Shown piece after piece: positions 1 through 8,040 of a DNA stretch of 22,551 nucleotides; position 1 is the first letter of the stretch, and each line of letters starts with the position of its first letter. The stretch comes from an uncultured Collinsella sp. Lineage in GTDB: Bacteria; Actinomycetota; Coriobacteriia; Coriobacteriales; Coriobacteriaceae. Both the position numbers and the translations under genes were made by a program. A model generated the notes under the pieces. The model had not been told where the DNA came from. It saw only the letters and a program-made list of their open reading frames with translations, and ran no database searches. The stretch spans positions 1 through 22,551 of the forward strand of contig CAAEOE010000050.1 of assembly GCA_900757505.1 (NCBI GenBank), read 5' to 3'.

Positions 1-1
1 C

Positions 2-2419
2 CAGTTTGCCGCAGCCCAGGCTGCCGAGGAGGCTGCCCGCGCCGAGGCCGAGGCCAAGAAGAAGGCCGAGCAGGAGCGCCTTGCCCGCGAGAAGGAGGAG
101 GCTGCCCGCGAGGCCCAGCGCCGCGCCGTTCCCGCTTCCGACTCCGGTTCGCGCTTCCGTTCGCTGCTCGACCAGATCGCCGCACAGGAGACCGTGCTCA
201 AGGAGAAGAAGGACGCCGAGGACAAGGCCAAGGCCGAGCGCGCCGCCGAGCGCGGTAACCGTCGTGGCGGCAACAACGACCGCCGCGGTGGCCGTCGCAA
301 CGATCGTAACGCCTCCGACAGCAACTCCGAGCGCAACGCCTCCGAGAGCCGTCCGCACAGCCATCGCACCAACGCCAGCAACAACGTCGCTGCTGGCATG
401 GACTTCCCCAACCCTGATAAGCAGGGCAAGGGCAAGAAGCGCAAGGGCGGTCACAACAACGAAGAGGACCACTACAGCCGTATGGCTCGCGAGGCCGAGG
501 AGTACAGCCGCGAGAAGGTGCTCGAGGAGGCCCGTGCCGCCGTCGAGGAGGCCTCTCGCGAGTCCACCGGTCGCCGCAAGAAGCGCAAGGAGAAGCGCGA
601 GCGCGAGGCTGCCAAGGCTCAGGAGGAGCGCAAGATAGAGGAGGCGCTGGCCCAGGGCGTGAACCCCGAGGAGCTCGACGCCATCAAGGTCTCCCAGGGC
701 GTTACCGTCCAGGAACTCGCCGAGGCACTTGACGTTCCGGCCAACGACATCATCAAGCGCCTGTTCCTGTTGGGCACGCCGCTCACCATGACACAGTCCA
801 TGTCTGACGACCTCGTCGAGCTCGTTGCCGACGACCTGGGCCGCCAGATCAAGATCATCACCCCCGAAGAGGAGAACACCTTCTCGTTCTACGACGATCC
901 CGCCGACCTTAAGCCGCGTGCCCCGGTCGTCACCGTCATGGGCCACGTCGACCACGGCAAGACTTCGCTGCTCGACGCCATCCGTCACACCGGCGTCGCT
1001 GCCGGCGAGGCAGGCGGCATTACCCAGGCAATCGGTGCTTCGCAGGTTATGATCAACGACCGCAAGATCACCTTCATCGATACCCCGGGCCATGCCACCT
1101 TTACGGCCATGCGTGCCCGCGGCGCCAAGGTGACCGACATCGTCATTCTGATCGTGGCTGCCGACGACGGCGTCATGCCCCAGACCATCGAGTCGATCAA
1201 CCACGCCAAGGCCGCCGGTGTTCCCATTGTCGTCGCCGTCAACAAGATCGATAAGCCGGGTGCCAACCCCGACCGCGTGCGCCAGGAGCTCACCGAGTAC
1301 GGCATCATCCCCGAGGAGTGGGGCGGACAGAACATGTTCGTCAATATCTCGGCCAAGCAGAAGATCGGTATCGACGACCTGCTCGAGACCGTCCTACTCC
1401 AGGCCGACGTGCTCGAGCTCAAGGCCAACCCCGATACGTTCGCTTCGGGCAACGTCCTCGAGGCTAAGCTCGACAAGGGCCGCGGCTCGGTTGCCACGGT
1501 GCTCGTGACCCGCGGTACTCTGCACGTGGGCGATACGCTGGTCGCCGGCCTTACCTACGGCCGCGTCCGCGCCATGCTCGACCCCAAGGGCAACGCCGTC
1601 ACCGAGGCCGGTCCCTCCGACGCCGTCGAGATCCTGGGCCTGCAGTCCGTCCCCAACGCCGGCGATGAGTTCCGCGTGTTCGAGGACGAGCGCGAGGCTC
1701 GCGCCCTGGCCGACGAGCGTTCGCTCAAGGCCCGCATCGAGGAGCAGAGCCGCGTGAAGCATGTGACGCTCGAGAACCTCTTTGAGACCATCGCCGACGC
1801 CGAGGTCAAGGAACTCAACCTGATCATCAAGGCCGACGTCCAGGGTTCTATCGAGGCCCTTCAGGACTCCCTCGACAAGATGGACCAGTCCGAGGTGCGC
1901 ATCAACACGATCCACTCCGCCGTTGGCGCCATCAACGAGACCGACGTCGTTCTGGCCGACGCCTCCAACGCCATCATCATCGGCTTTGGCGTCCGTCCCG
2001 ACGGCAAGGCCCGCTCCGCCGCCGAGCGCGAGGGCGTCGAGATCCGTTGCTACGACGTCATCTACAAGTGCCTCGAGGACCTCGACGCAGCCCGTATCGG
2101 CATGCTCAAGCCCACCGAGGTCGAGGTTTCCACGGGCACCGCGACCGTTCTGGACACCTTCAAGGTGCCCAAGGTCGGTATCGCCGCCGGTGTCCGCGTC
2201 GAAGAGGGCGAGATCGCCGCGACCGATTCCGTGCGCCTGGTGCGCGACGGTATCGTGGTCTTCAACGGTAAAATCGCCTCGATGCGCCACTACAAGGACG
2301 AGGCCAAGAGCCTTAAGAGCGGCTCCGAGGGCGGTATTGGCCTGGAGAACTTCCAGGACATCAAGCCTGGCGACACCATTGAGGGCTACCGCATCGATCA
2401 GGTTGCCCGTACCGAGTAG
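2..2419 (+). CDS. infB: Translation initiation factor IF-2 (5' end truncated by window)
   Basis: IF-2 is the GTPase that places initiator fMet-tRNA on the 30S subunit and promotes 50S joining. The reading frame is open from base 2 and the start codon lies upstream, so 805 residues of the C-terminal part are visible. The first ~200 visible residues are a highly charged Ala/Glu/Arg/Lys/Asn-rich segment, as is usual for the variable IF-2 N-terminus. An IF2_N-type module follows (starting at VSQGVTVQELAEAL, base ~689). The G domain has G1 GHVDHGKT (visible residues ~314-321), the switch region GGITQAIGA, G3 DTPGH, G4 NKID (~414) and a G5-like SAK. Domains II, III and C2 follow and run to a normal end, TAG at 2417-2419. 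rbfA starts 11 bases later; infB-rbfA is a very widely conserved pair. Identity is certain; only the N-terminus is missing. Confidence 0.98.
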   Translation, partial: QFAAAQAAEEAARAEAEAKKKAEQERLAREKEEAAREAQRRAVPASDSGSRFRSLLDQIAAQETVLKEKKDAEDKAKAERAAERGNRRGGNNDRRGGRRNDRNASDSNSERNASESRPHSHRTNASNNVAAGMDFPNPDKQGKGKKRKGGHNNEEDHYSRMAREAEEYSREKVLEEARAAVEEASRESTGRRKKRKEKREREAAKAQEERKIEEALAQGVNPEELDAIKVSQGVTVQELAEALDVPANDIIKRLFLLGTPLTMTQSMSDDLVELVADDLGRQIKIITPEEENTFSFYDDPADLKPRAPVVTVMGHVDHGKTSLLDAIRHTGVAAGEAGGITQAIGASQVMINDRKITFIDTPGHATFTAMRARGAKVTDIVILIVAADDGVMPQTIESINHAKAAGVPIVVAVNKIDKPGANPDRVRQELTEYGIIPEEWGGQNMFVNISAKQKIGIDDLLETVLLQADVLELKANPDTFASGNVLEAKLDKGRGSVATVLVTRGTLHVGDTLVAGLTYGRVRAMLDPKGNAVTEAGPSDAVEILGLQSVPNAGDEFRVFEDEREARALADERSLKARIEEQSRVKHVTLENLFETIADAEVKELNLIIKADVQGSIEALQDSLDKMDQSEVRINTIHSAVGAINETDVVLADASNAIIIGFGVRPDGKARSAAEREGVEIRCYDVIYKCLEDLDAARIGMLKPTEVEVSTGTATVLDTFKVPKVGIAAGVRVEEGEIAATDSVRLVRDGIVVFNGKIASMRHYKDEAKSLKSGSEGGIGLENFQDIKPGDTIEGYRIDQVARTE

Positions 2420-2430
2420 GGGGTAGCGCT

Positions 2431-2841
2431 ATGAAGCAAACGCAGGCAACCCGCCGTTTGGGCGAGCAGCTTCGCGAGAAGCTCGGTTATATCCTGCTCT
2501 TTGAGGTTTCCGATCCGCGTCTCGACCTGGTCACCCTGACCGCGGTCGAGGTCGCGGTGGACCGTTCGTTCGCGCGCGTGTACGTGTCGTGCGACGCGAG
2601 CCGCTACGACGAGGTCATGGAGGCGCTCGCCAGCGCCAAGGGCCGCATCCGTAGCCTGTTGGCCCGCTCGCTCGATTGGCGCGTCACGCCCGAGCTCGAT
2701 TTTCGCATCGATCGCTCGACCGATGAGGCCGAGCGCATCACGCGTGCGCTGGAAAACGTTCCCGCCACGCTTGCGATCGAAAAGGACGAGGACGGCTATC
2801 CAATTGCGGATGCCGCCCAGGAGGCAGCTTTAGATGAGTAA
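2431..2841 (+). CDS. rbfA: 30S ribosome-binding factor RbfA
   Basis: RbfA is a small KH-fold protein that binds free 30S subunits and helps late maturation of the 16S rRNA 5' region; it also matters for growth in the cold. The 136-residue product has the usual family length. It shows the typical N-terminus (QATRRLGEQLREKL), the central region YILLFEVSDPRLDLVTLTAVEV, the segment DRSFARVYVS, and the C-terminal LDWRVTPELDFRIDRSTDEAERI. The ATG at 2431 follows a G-rich stretch, GGGGGTAG, just after the infB stop. An acidic tail follows the core. The stop codon overlaps the start of the next gene by 8 bases, so translation of the two is probably coupled. Confidence 0.96.
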   Translation: MKQTQATRRLGEQLREKLGYILLFEVSDPRLDLVTLTAVEVAVDRSFARVYVSCDASRYDEVMEALASAKGRIRSLLARSLDWRVTPELDFRIDRSTDEAERITRALENVPATLAIEKDEDGYPIADAAQEAALDE

Positions 2842-3877
2842 TTCCGCCGACCTCGCATCGTGCGAGTCTGCAGATATTCAGCGACGCATCCTCGAGCTCA
2901 TCGAGGATGCGTCCTCCATTGCGATTTCGGGACATACGTCTCCCGATGGCGACGCCCTGGGCTCCGTGCTGGGTCTGGGCCTCTCGCTTAGGAAGTTTTT
3001 TCCCAACAAGGACATTGCCCTGCTGCTGGCAGACGATGACCCGGTTCCGCGCATCTACCGCTTTATGGAGGGTGCCGACCGTCTGGTGCCGGCATCTGCG
3101 TATACTGGCAATCCGGACCTGTTCATTTCGGTGGACGTGCCGGTCGTCGAGCGTCTGAACAACTCCGCCGAGGTGCTCCGCCGCTCGTCGCATGTGGTGT
3201 GCTTCGATCACCATCCGGCGCGCGAGGAATTTGCCGAGCTGAGCCTGAGGTGCGTCGACGCCGCGGCCTGCGCCATGATCATCGACCGCTTTTTGGACAA
3301 TTGCGGCATTGTGGCTCGCGATGGTGTCGCGACCTGCCTGCTGTGCGGCCTGGTGACTGATACCGGTCGTTTTCAGTATCAAAACGCCGATGCCGCCGCG
3401 TTCCATGCAGCCTCGCGTCTGGTTGCCCACGGTGCCGATCCGGCGCGTGTGGCACTCGAGGTCTACCAGAGCATGCGCGTTGAGTTTTTGCACCTCAAGT
3501 CCATCGTTATGGGCCGCATCAAGACGGTGGCCCACGGGCGCGTCGCGTATAGTTACGCGTACCAGAGTGACCTTGAGGCTTGCGGTGTCACCTCGGATGA
3601 GTGCGACGGCCTGGTCGATGTGGTTCGCTCGGTGATGGGCGTCGAAGTCTGCCTGTTCCTGAAGGGCATTGAGGGCGATAGCAAGGTGCGCGGCAACCTG
3701 CGCTCCAAGGGCGACCTCAACGTGTCCGAGATCGCTGCTGCTTTTGGCGGAGGCGGACATCCCGCTGCCGCCGGTTTCTCCAACAACGGAACGATTCTCG
3801 AGACGCTCACCGTGGCACTTCCCATGCTGGCCGAGCTGGTAGGGGAGGATCCCGCTTCAGTGACCGTCGAGCTTTAA
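2834..3877 (+). CDS. nrnA: DHH/DHHA1 family phosphoesterase (NrnA-type nanoRNase/pAp phosphatase)
   Basis: Proteins of this family degrade short RNA oligonucleotides (2-5 nt) and, in many members, dephosphorylate 3'-phosphoadenosine 5'-phosphate. The product is 347 residues, close to the usual 310-340. Visible metal-binding motifs are HTSPDGDA (H34, D38, D40) in the DHH domain, FDHHPA (D125-H126-H127), and the substrate-binding GGGGHPAAAGF of the DHHA1 domain (residues 305-315). The position after rbfA and before truB matches Firmicutes and Actinobacteria, where this gene sits in the nusA-infB operon. Its ATG lies inside the end of rbfA (8-base overlap). The family is certain. Whether pAp, pGpG or short RNA is the main substrate cannot be read from sequence, so the symbol nrnA is by family resemblance. 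Confidence 0.92.
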   Translation: MSNSADLASCESADIQRRILELIEDASSIAISGHTSPDGDALGSVLGLGLSLRKFFPNKDIALLLADDDPVPRIYRFMEGADRLVPASAYTGNPDLFISVDVPVVERLNNSAEVLRRSSHVVCFDHHPAREEFAELSLRCVDAAACAMIIDRFLDNCGIVARDGVATCLLCGLVTDTGRFQYQNADAAAFHAASRLVAHGADPARVALEVYQSMRVEFLHLKSIVMGRIKTVAHGRVAYSYAYQSDLEACGVTSDECDGLVDVVRSVMGVEVCLFLKGIEGDSKVRGNLRSKGDLNVSEIAAAFGGGGHPAAAGFSNNGTILETLTVALPMLAELVGEDPASVTVEL

Positions 3878-3892
3878 CTTTTTGGATGGTAC

Positions 3893-4825
3893 ATGGCTCG
3901 TCGTACGCCTTCTCAACTGAATATGCTGCTCGCCGTCGATAAGCCGGTGGGCTGCACGTCCCACGATGTGGTCTCGCAATGTCGGCGCGCCCTCCATGAG
4001 CGTCGCGTCGGCCATGCCGGCACGCTCGACCCCATGGCATCGGGTGTCATGGTGGTGGGTGTTGGCCAGGCTACTCGTTTGCTGGGCATGCTAACCCTCG
4101 ATACCAAAAGCTATGTCGCCGACATCTCGTTTGGCGCCGAGACCAATACCGATGATGCGGAGGGCGAGGCGGTCCGCACGGTGGCTATTGCCAACGAGCT
4201 GCGCGATCCTGCCTATGCCCGTGAGCGCTTGGCGGCTATGCTGGGTCCGCAGATGCAGGTGCCGCCGGCGTTTTCGGCTATCTCGGTCAATGGCGTTCGC
4301 GCCTACAAGTCTGCTCGCGAGGGCAATGCGGTGGACCTACCTCCGCGTCCCGTCGAGGTCTATGCCGCCGACCTGATCGCCGTGGGAGGCGAAGGTGATA
4401 CGTGTGTGTGGACCGTGGCGTTCTCGGTGAGCAAGGGTACCTATATCCGTGCGCTCGCTCGCGATTTGGGCCGCGCCTGCGAGAGCGCCGCGCACATTTC
4501 CGCGCTGCGCCGCACGGCCTCCGGTGTTGTTTCCATTGGCGCTTGTCATGCGGTCGAGGAGCTTTCTCCCGAGTCCGCGGCTGGCTTTGCCCTGGATCCC
4601 ATTGCGGCCCTGGGCGCCACGCGTGTTGACTTGCCGGGCAATCTTGCCGACGACCTGCTCTGCGGCCGACGCATTCCCGTTGAGCGTGCGCTTGCCGATT
4701 TCGATACCGCGAAGGCGCCTTTTGCGTTGGTGCTCGATGGGGGACTCAAGGCGCTCGCCCGCATCGAGGGTGGCCGCTTTGTCATGGAGCATGTCTTTCC
4801 GCAGGCCATCGGCGGTGTTCGATGA
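3893..4825 (+). CDS. truB: tRNA pseudouridine(55) synthase TruB
   Basis: TruB converts U55 of the tRNA T-loop to pseudouridine. The 310-residue product shows the family start MLLAVDKPVGCTSHDVV (residues 11-27) and the catalytic motif HAGTLDPMASG with the nucleophile Asp46. It also has the KSYVADISFGAETNTDDAEGE segment and the later VSKGTYIRALARDLG motif (near residue 184). A C-terminal PUA-like extension follows. The chosen ATG at 3893 is preceded by GGATGG; a second in-frame ATG at 3923 would begin exactly at the family core, so ten N-terminal residues are uncertain. The gene is separated from the DHH gene by 15 bases and overlaps ribF by 4 bases (ATGA), indicating translational coupling in the same operon. 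Confidence 0.96.
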   Translation: MARRTPSQLNMLLAVDKPVGCTSHDVVSQCRRALHERRVGHAGTLDPMASGVMVVGVGQATRLLGMLTLDTKSYVADISFGAETNTDDAEGEAVRTVAIANELRDPAYARERLAAMLGPQMQVPPAFSAISVNGVRAYKSAREGNAVDLPPRPVEVYAADLIAVGGEGDTCVWTVAFSVSKGTYIRALARDLGRACESAAHISALRRTASGVVSIGACHAVEELSPESAAGFALDPIAALGATRVDLPGNLADDLLCGRRIPVERALADFDTAKAPFALVLDGGLKALARIEGGRFVMEHVFPQAIGGVR

Positions 4826-5829
4826 TGTTGTCCGCTCACGAGCTCGCGCGTATTTTTTTCGCGGGCGAGTCGGACGAGGCTCACATCGTTACTGCCGATG
4901 CGTTTGATAAGTGTGAGCACCTGGGTGCTGCCTCGATCGCCATTGGCGTGTTCGATGGCGTGCACCGTGGACACCAGGAGCTCATTGCGGCGCTTGTCCG
5001 TGACGCCCGTGCCCATGGCTGTAAGGCGGTCGTGGTCACTTTCGATCCCGATCCGGACGTTGTGGTGAGTCCTTCGCCCGCTCAAAAATTGATGACGACG
5101 TCCGACCGTCTACATGCCTTGGCTCAGACCGGGGTCGATGCGGTGGTGGCCGTTCCCTTTACGCCTGAGGTTGCGGCACTCGACCATGTCGGTTTTCTCG
5201 CACTGCTGTCACGCGTGGTCGACATTCGTTCGATTCGCGTTGGCAGCGACTTTAGGCTGGGTCGTGGCGGTGCTTCTGGTGTTGACGAGATGCGCACCTG
5301 GGGTGCCAAGCGCGGCGTTGACGTATACGGGCACGACCTGCTTTGCGAGGGCGGTGAGGCCATTTGCGCCACCCGCATTCGTCATGAGCTGGGACAGGGC
5401 CATGTGGAGCTTGCTGCTGAGTTACTCGGCCGCCCGTATATGGTGCGCGGCGGTGTTATTCGCGGCCGTCACGAGGGTTCTGGCATGGGCTTTCCCACGG
5501 CAAACCTACATGTTCCCGACGGCATTCAGGTGCCTGCCGATGGCGTGTATGAGGGCCTGGTGCTGGTCAACGACATCGTGTGGCCCGCTGCCGTCAACGT
5601 CGGACTGCCGCCGACGTATGCCGACGATGCGGCTTCTGCGCATCTCGAGGCTAATTTAATTGGTTATACGGGCGACCTGTACGGCGCTTCCGTTTCGCTG
5701 GCGTTTACGCGCTGGCTGCGTCCGTCGCGCGTGTTCGATTCGCTGGATGAGTTGATCGCGACCGTCGAGGGTAATATCGAAGATATTCGTCACAACTTGG
5801 GCGAGCAGGGGGTGAGCGTCCGTGATTAG
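4822..5829 (+). CDS. ribF: Bifunctional riboflavin kinase/FAD synthetase
   Basis: RibF phosphorylates riboflavin to FMN and then adenylylates FMN to FAD. The 335-residue protein contains an N-terminal nucleotidyltransferase domain with GVFDGVHRGH (residues 42-51) and a later ISxxRIRH-like element (ICATRIRHELGQGHVELA). The C-terminal flavokinase domain has GSGMGFPTANL (about residues 219-229), the core AAVNVGLPPTY and a C-terminal helix ending EGNIEDIRHNLG. About 35 residues precede the first motif, somewhat longer than in many relatives. The first ATG (4822) overlaps the truB stop; a second ATG follows immediately, so the true start is one of two adjacent codons. truB-ribF adjacency is widespread. 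The 3' end overlaps dnaG by 8 bases. Confidence 0.96.
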   Translation: MMLSAHELARIFFAGESDEAHIVTADAFDKCEHLGAASIAIGVFDGVHRGHQELIAALVRDARAHGCKAVVVTFDPDPDVVVSPSPAQKLMTTSDRLHALAQTGVDAVVAVPFTPEVAALDHVGFLALLSRVVDIRSIRVGSDFRLGRGGASGVDEMRTWGAKRGVDVYGHDLLCEGGEAICATRIRHELGQGHVELAAELLGRPYMVRGGVIRGRHEGSGMGFPTANLHVPDGIQVPADGVYEGLVLVNDIVWPAAVNVGLPPTYADDAASAHLEANLIGYTGDLYGASVSLAFTRWLRPSRVFDSLDELIATVEGNIEDIRHNLGEQGVSVRD

Positions 5830-7930
5830 CGATGAGGAAAAAGACCAGGTACGCGCTGCGTCCGACTTAGTCGCCATCGTGCAGGAAACGGTTGAGCTCA
5901 AGCCCCGCGGTCATGAGTTTTGGGGTTGCTGCCCTTTTCATGGCGAAAAGACTCCGTCCTTCCACATTATTCCCGCCACGCAGGTGTGGCATTGCTTTGG
6001 CTGCGGCGAGGGTGGCGACGTCTTCACCTATATCATGAAGCGCGAGAACCTGAGCTTTCCCGAGTCAATCCGTTATTTGGCCGATCGCGCGGGTATTGAG
6101 CTGCACGACACCGGAGACCGCCGCGAGCGCGGTACCAAGCGTGCCCGCATCTACGATTTGTGCGCCGAGACCGCCCAGTTCTATCACACCATGCTTATGC
6201 GCGGTAAGGACGGCCGTCCGCGCGAGTACTTTGCCAGCCGCGGCATGGGTGGCGACGTCTGCCGCCGCTACTGCCTGGGCTTTGCACCGGGCCGCAGCGC
6301 GCTGGTGTCGCACCTGTCCCAGGCGGGTTTTACCCCGCAGGAGATGATCGATGCCAACGTTGCCGTGAGCCGCGGGCGCGGGCAGCTTGCCGACCGCTTC
6401 TACGACCGCGTGATGTTCCCCATCTTTGACGAGCAGGGTCACAACATTGCCTTTGGTGGTCGCATCATGGGTGACGGCCAACCCAAGTACCTCAATACCG
6501 CCGAGACGAGCGTGTTTCATAAAAAGCGAAACCTCTACGGCTTTAATTGGGCCAAGGAGTTTATCGTCGCGCAGGATACCGCCATCGTGGTGGAGGGCTA
6601 TACCGACTGCATCGCCTGTTGGGAGGCGGGGATTAAAAACGTTGTCGCCACGCTGGGCACCGCGCTCACGGAGCATCACGTCAAGACGCTCACCCGCTTT
6701 GCTAAGCGCATCGTGTATATGTTTGACGGCGATGCCGCCGGTCAAAAGGCCGCTCGCCGTGCGATTCAGTTTATCGAGCAGGATTCGATGGACCTGCGCT
6801 GCGTGGTGCTGCCCGACGGCAACGACCCCATGGAGTTCATCACGGCGCATGGTGGACAGGAGCTTCAGGCGCGCATCGACGCTGCCGAGCCGCTCATGGA
6901 CTTTGTCTACCGTTCGCTGCAGGAGTCGAGTGACATCACCACGCCGGGCGGTCGTGCCAAGGCGCTGGAAGATGCGCTGACGCTTATCTATCCGCTGCGC
7001 GATAGCTATATGATCGACACATACTTTATCCAGATTGCCGATCTGCTGGGCTTGGATCTGGAGACGGTTCGCGCGAGTTCGGGTCGCGTGTTTCGCGATG
7101 TCGCCAAGCGCGAAGATGCGGAACGACGTCGTGAGCAGAACTATGAACGCCAGCGGGCGCAAGCCGAGCGCTCTGGTAGCGCGGGCGGTCGGACGTCTGG
7201 TTCGCAGGGGGCATCTCGCGGTGCTTGGGCATCGGGCGCGACGCCGCCGGTGTCCGCGCCGGTCGAGGAGGAGCCGTACGACCATGTCCCGCTCGATGCC
7301 TACGGCGCCGCGCCCGTGGAGCTCGTCGACGATCTGCCGCCGATCGATGTGCCTGATGATATGGGTGCTGTGCCTGTGACTGATGGTTCGGGCGCTCCGG
7401 CTGCGGCGGCGCCGATGGTTCTTACTGATCTTGAGCGCAAGTCCTTGGCAGGGGAGCGCGAGCTGTTGACGATGCTCACGAGCTACCCCGACCTGTTCCG
7501 CACGTATGCCGACCGCATCTGCTCTATCGAGTGGGTTGACCCACGTCACGAGTCCATCGCATGGGCCGTTCTGGCAACGCCGCCGGGAACCGATCCTGCA
7601 GCCTGCATGGATGCGGCGCGCTCGGTGTGTCCCGAGGCGGCAACGCTTGTGAGTGCCGGGCGCATCTCGGCGACGAGCAAGCACCCCACCGAGACGAACA
7701 TCGTGTTTATGCTTGATACGCTCGAGCTCTACACCATCAAGCGCCGCATGCGTGCCGCACAGGCCAAGCTGCGCCAGGACCGTTCGCTCGATGATGAAGC
7801 CCGTCGCGCGCTGACCGTGCAGGCCGCGCAGGATTCGCAGCGTCAACGCGAGCTGCAAAAGTCGATCGGCGGCGTGGCGGACCCGTTCCGTTTGATCGGT
7901 CTGGAGGCCGCAGGCACCGAACAGGCCTAG
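5822..7930 (+). CDS. dnaG: DNA primase DnaG
   Basis: DnaG makes the RNA primers for leading- and lagging-strand replication. The 702-residue protein has the N-terminal CHC2 zinc finger, with ligands visible as C37, H40, C58 and C61 in CPFH ... CFGC. The catalytic core has a TOPRIM fold with the acidic Glu258 in VVEGYTD and the DGD triad (302-304). A long Pro/Ala/Gly/Glu-rich linker (about residues 430-545) leads to a C-terminal helicase-binding-like domain. The linker makes the protein longer than the ~600 residues usual in Firmicutes. The start is GTG at 5822, inside the end of ribF (8-base overlap). rpoD lies downstream after 110 bases, the classic dnaG-rpoD order. No terminator is evident between the two, so read-through into rpoD is likely. 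Confidence 0.97.
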   Translation: MISDEEKDQVRAASDLVAIVQETVELKPRGHEFWGCCPFHGEKTPSFHIIPATQVWHCFGCGEGGDVFTYIMKRENLSFPESIRYLADRAGIELHDTGDRRERGTKRARIYDLCAETAQFYHTMLMRGKDGRPREYFASRGMGGDVCRRYCLGFAPGRSALVSHLSQAGFTPQEMIDANVAVSRGRGQLADRFYDRVMFPIFDEQGHNIAFGGRIMGDGQPKYLNTAETSVFHKKRNLYGFNWAKEFIVAQDTAIVVEGYTDCIACWEAGIKNVVATLGTALTEHHVKTLTRFAKRIVYMFDGDAAGQKAARRAIQFIEQDSMDLRCVVLPDGNDPMEFITAHGGQELQARIDAAEPLMDFVYRSLQESSDITTPGGRAKALEDALTLIYPLRDSYMIDTYFIQIADLLGLDLETVRASSGRVFRDVAKREDAERRREQNYERQRAQAERSGSAGGRTSGSQGASRGAWASGATPPVSAPVEEEPYDHVPLDAYGAAPVELVDDLPPIDVPDDMGAVPVTDGSGAPAAAAPMVLTDLERKSLAGERELLTMLTSYPDLFRTYADRICSIEWVDPRHESIAWAVLATPPGTDPAACMDAARSVCPEAATLVSAGRISATSKHPTETNIVFMLDTLELYTIKRRMRAAQAKLRQDRSLDDEARRALTVQAAQDSQRQRELQKSIGGVADPFRLIGLEAAGTEQA

Positions 7931-7982
7931 ATGTTGTGGTCAACCAGCGTATTCTCGCCTATATCCAGTCCTCTTTTTGGGT

Positions 7983-7994
7983 ATAGACGTCTAT
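7983..7994. repeat. 12-bp perfect palindrome upstream of rpoD
   Basis: ATAGACGTCTAT reads identically on both strands. It sits in the dnaG-rpoD gap, centred about 17 bases upstream of a candidate -10 element, where a -35 box would be expected. That placement fits an operator for a dimeric regulator, but no regulator can be named. Chance occurrence of a 12-bp palindrome in a 110-base gap is possible though uncommon. Confidence 0.4.
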
Positions 7995-7999
7995 GTGTG

Positions 8000-8008
8000 T
8001 GCTAAAGT
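8000..8008 (+). promoter_or_regulatory. Candidate rpoD promoter, extended -10 element
   Basis: TGCTAAAGT matches the extended -10 pattern TGnTAnnnT (four of six -10 positions match TATAAT). No good -35 box is present at 17 bases, which extended -10 promoters tolerate. Transcription would begin near 8015. The leader would then be about 26 bases, beginning with or just after a small hairpin (AGTCC-TGT-GGACT, 8013-8025), followed by the ribosome-binding site AAGGGAG (8029-8035). Predicted by eye. Confidence 0.5.
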
Positions 8009-8040
8009 ATTGAGTCCTGTGGACTATGAAGGGAGAATCT

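Noticed and set aside
194..196. GTG at 194 as the start of infB
   Set aside because: The frame is open to the window edge with the same charged composition upstream, and IF-2 N-termini are long. The real start is outside the window; an internal start for a short isoform cannot be shown.
6..638. 210-codon plus-strand frame rich in Arg, Pro, Ala and Ser at the window start
   Set aside because: It is a frame-shifted reading of the charged IF-2 N-terminal segment; the frame from base 2 continues without a stop into the conserved IF-2 domains.
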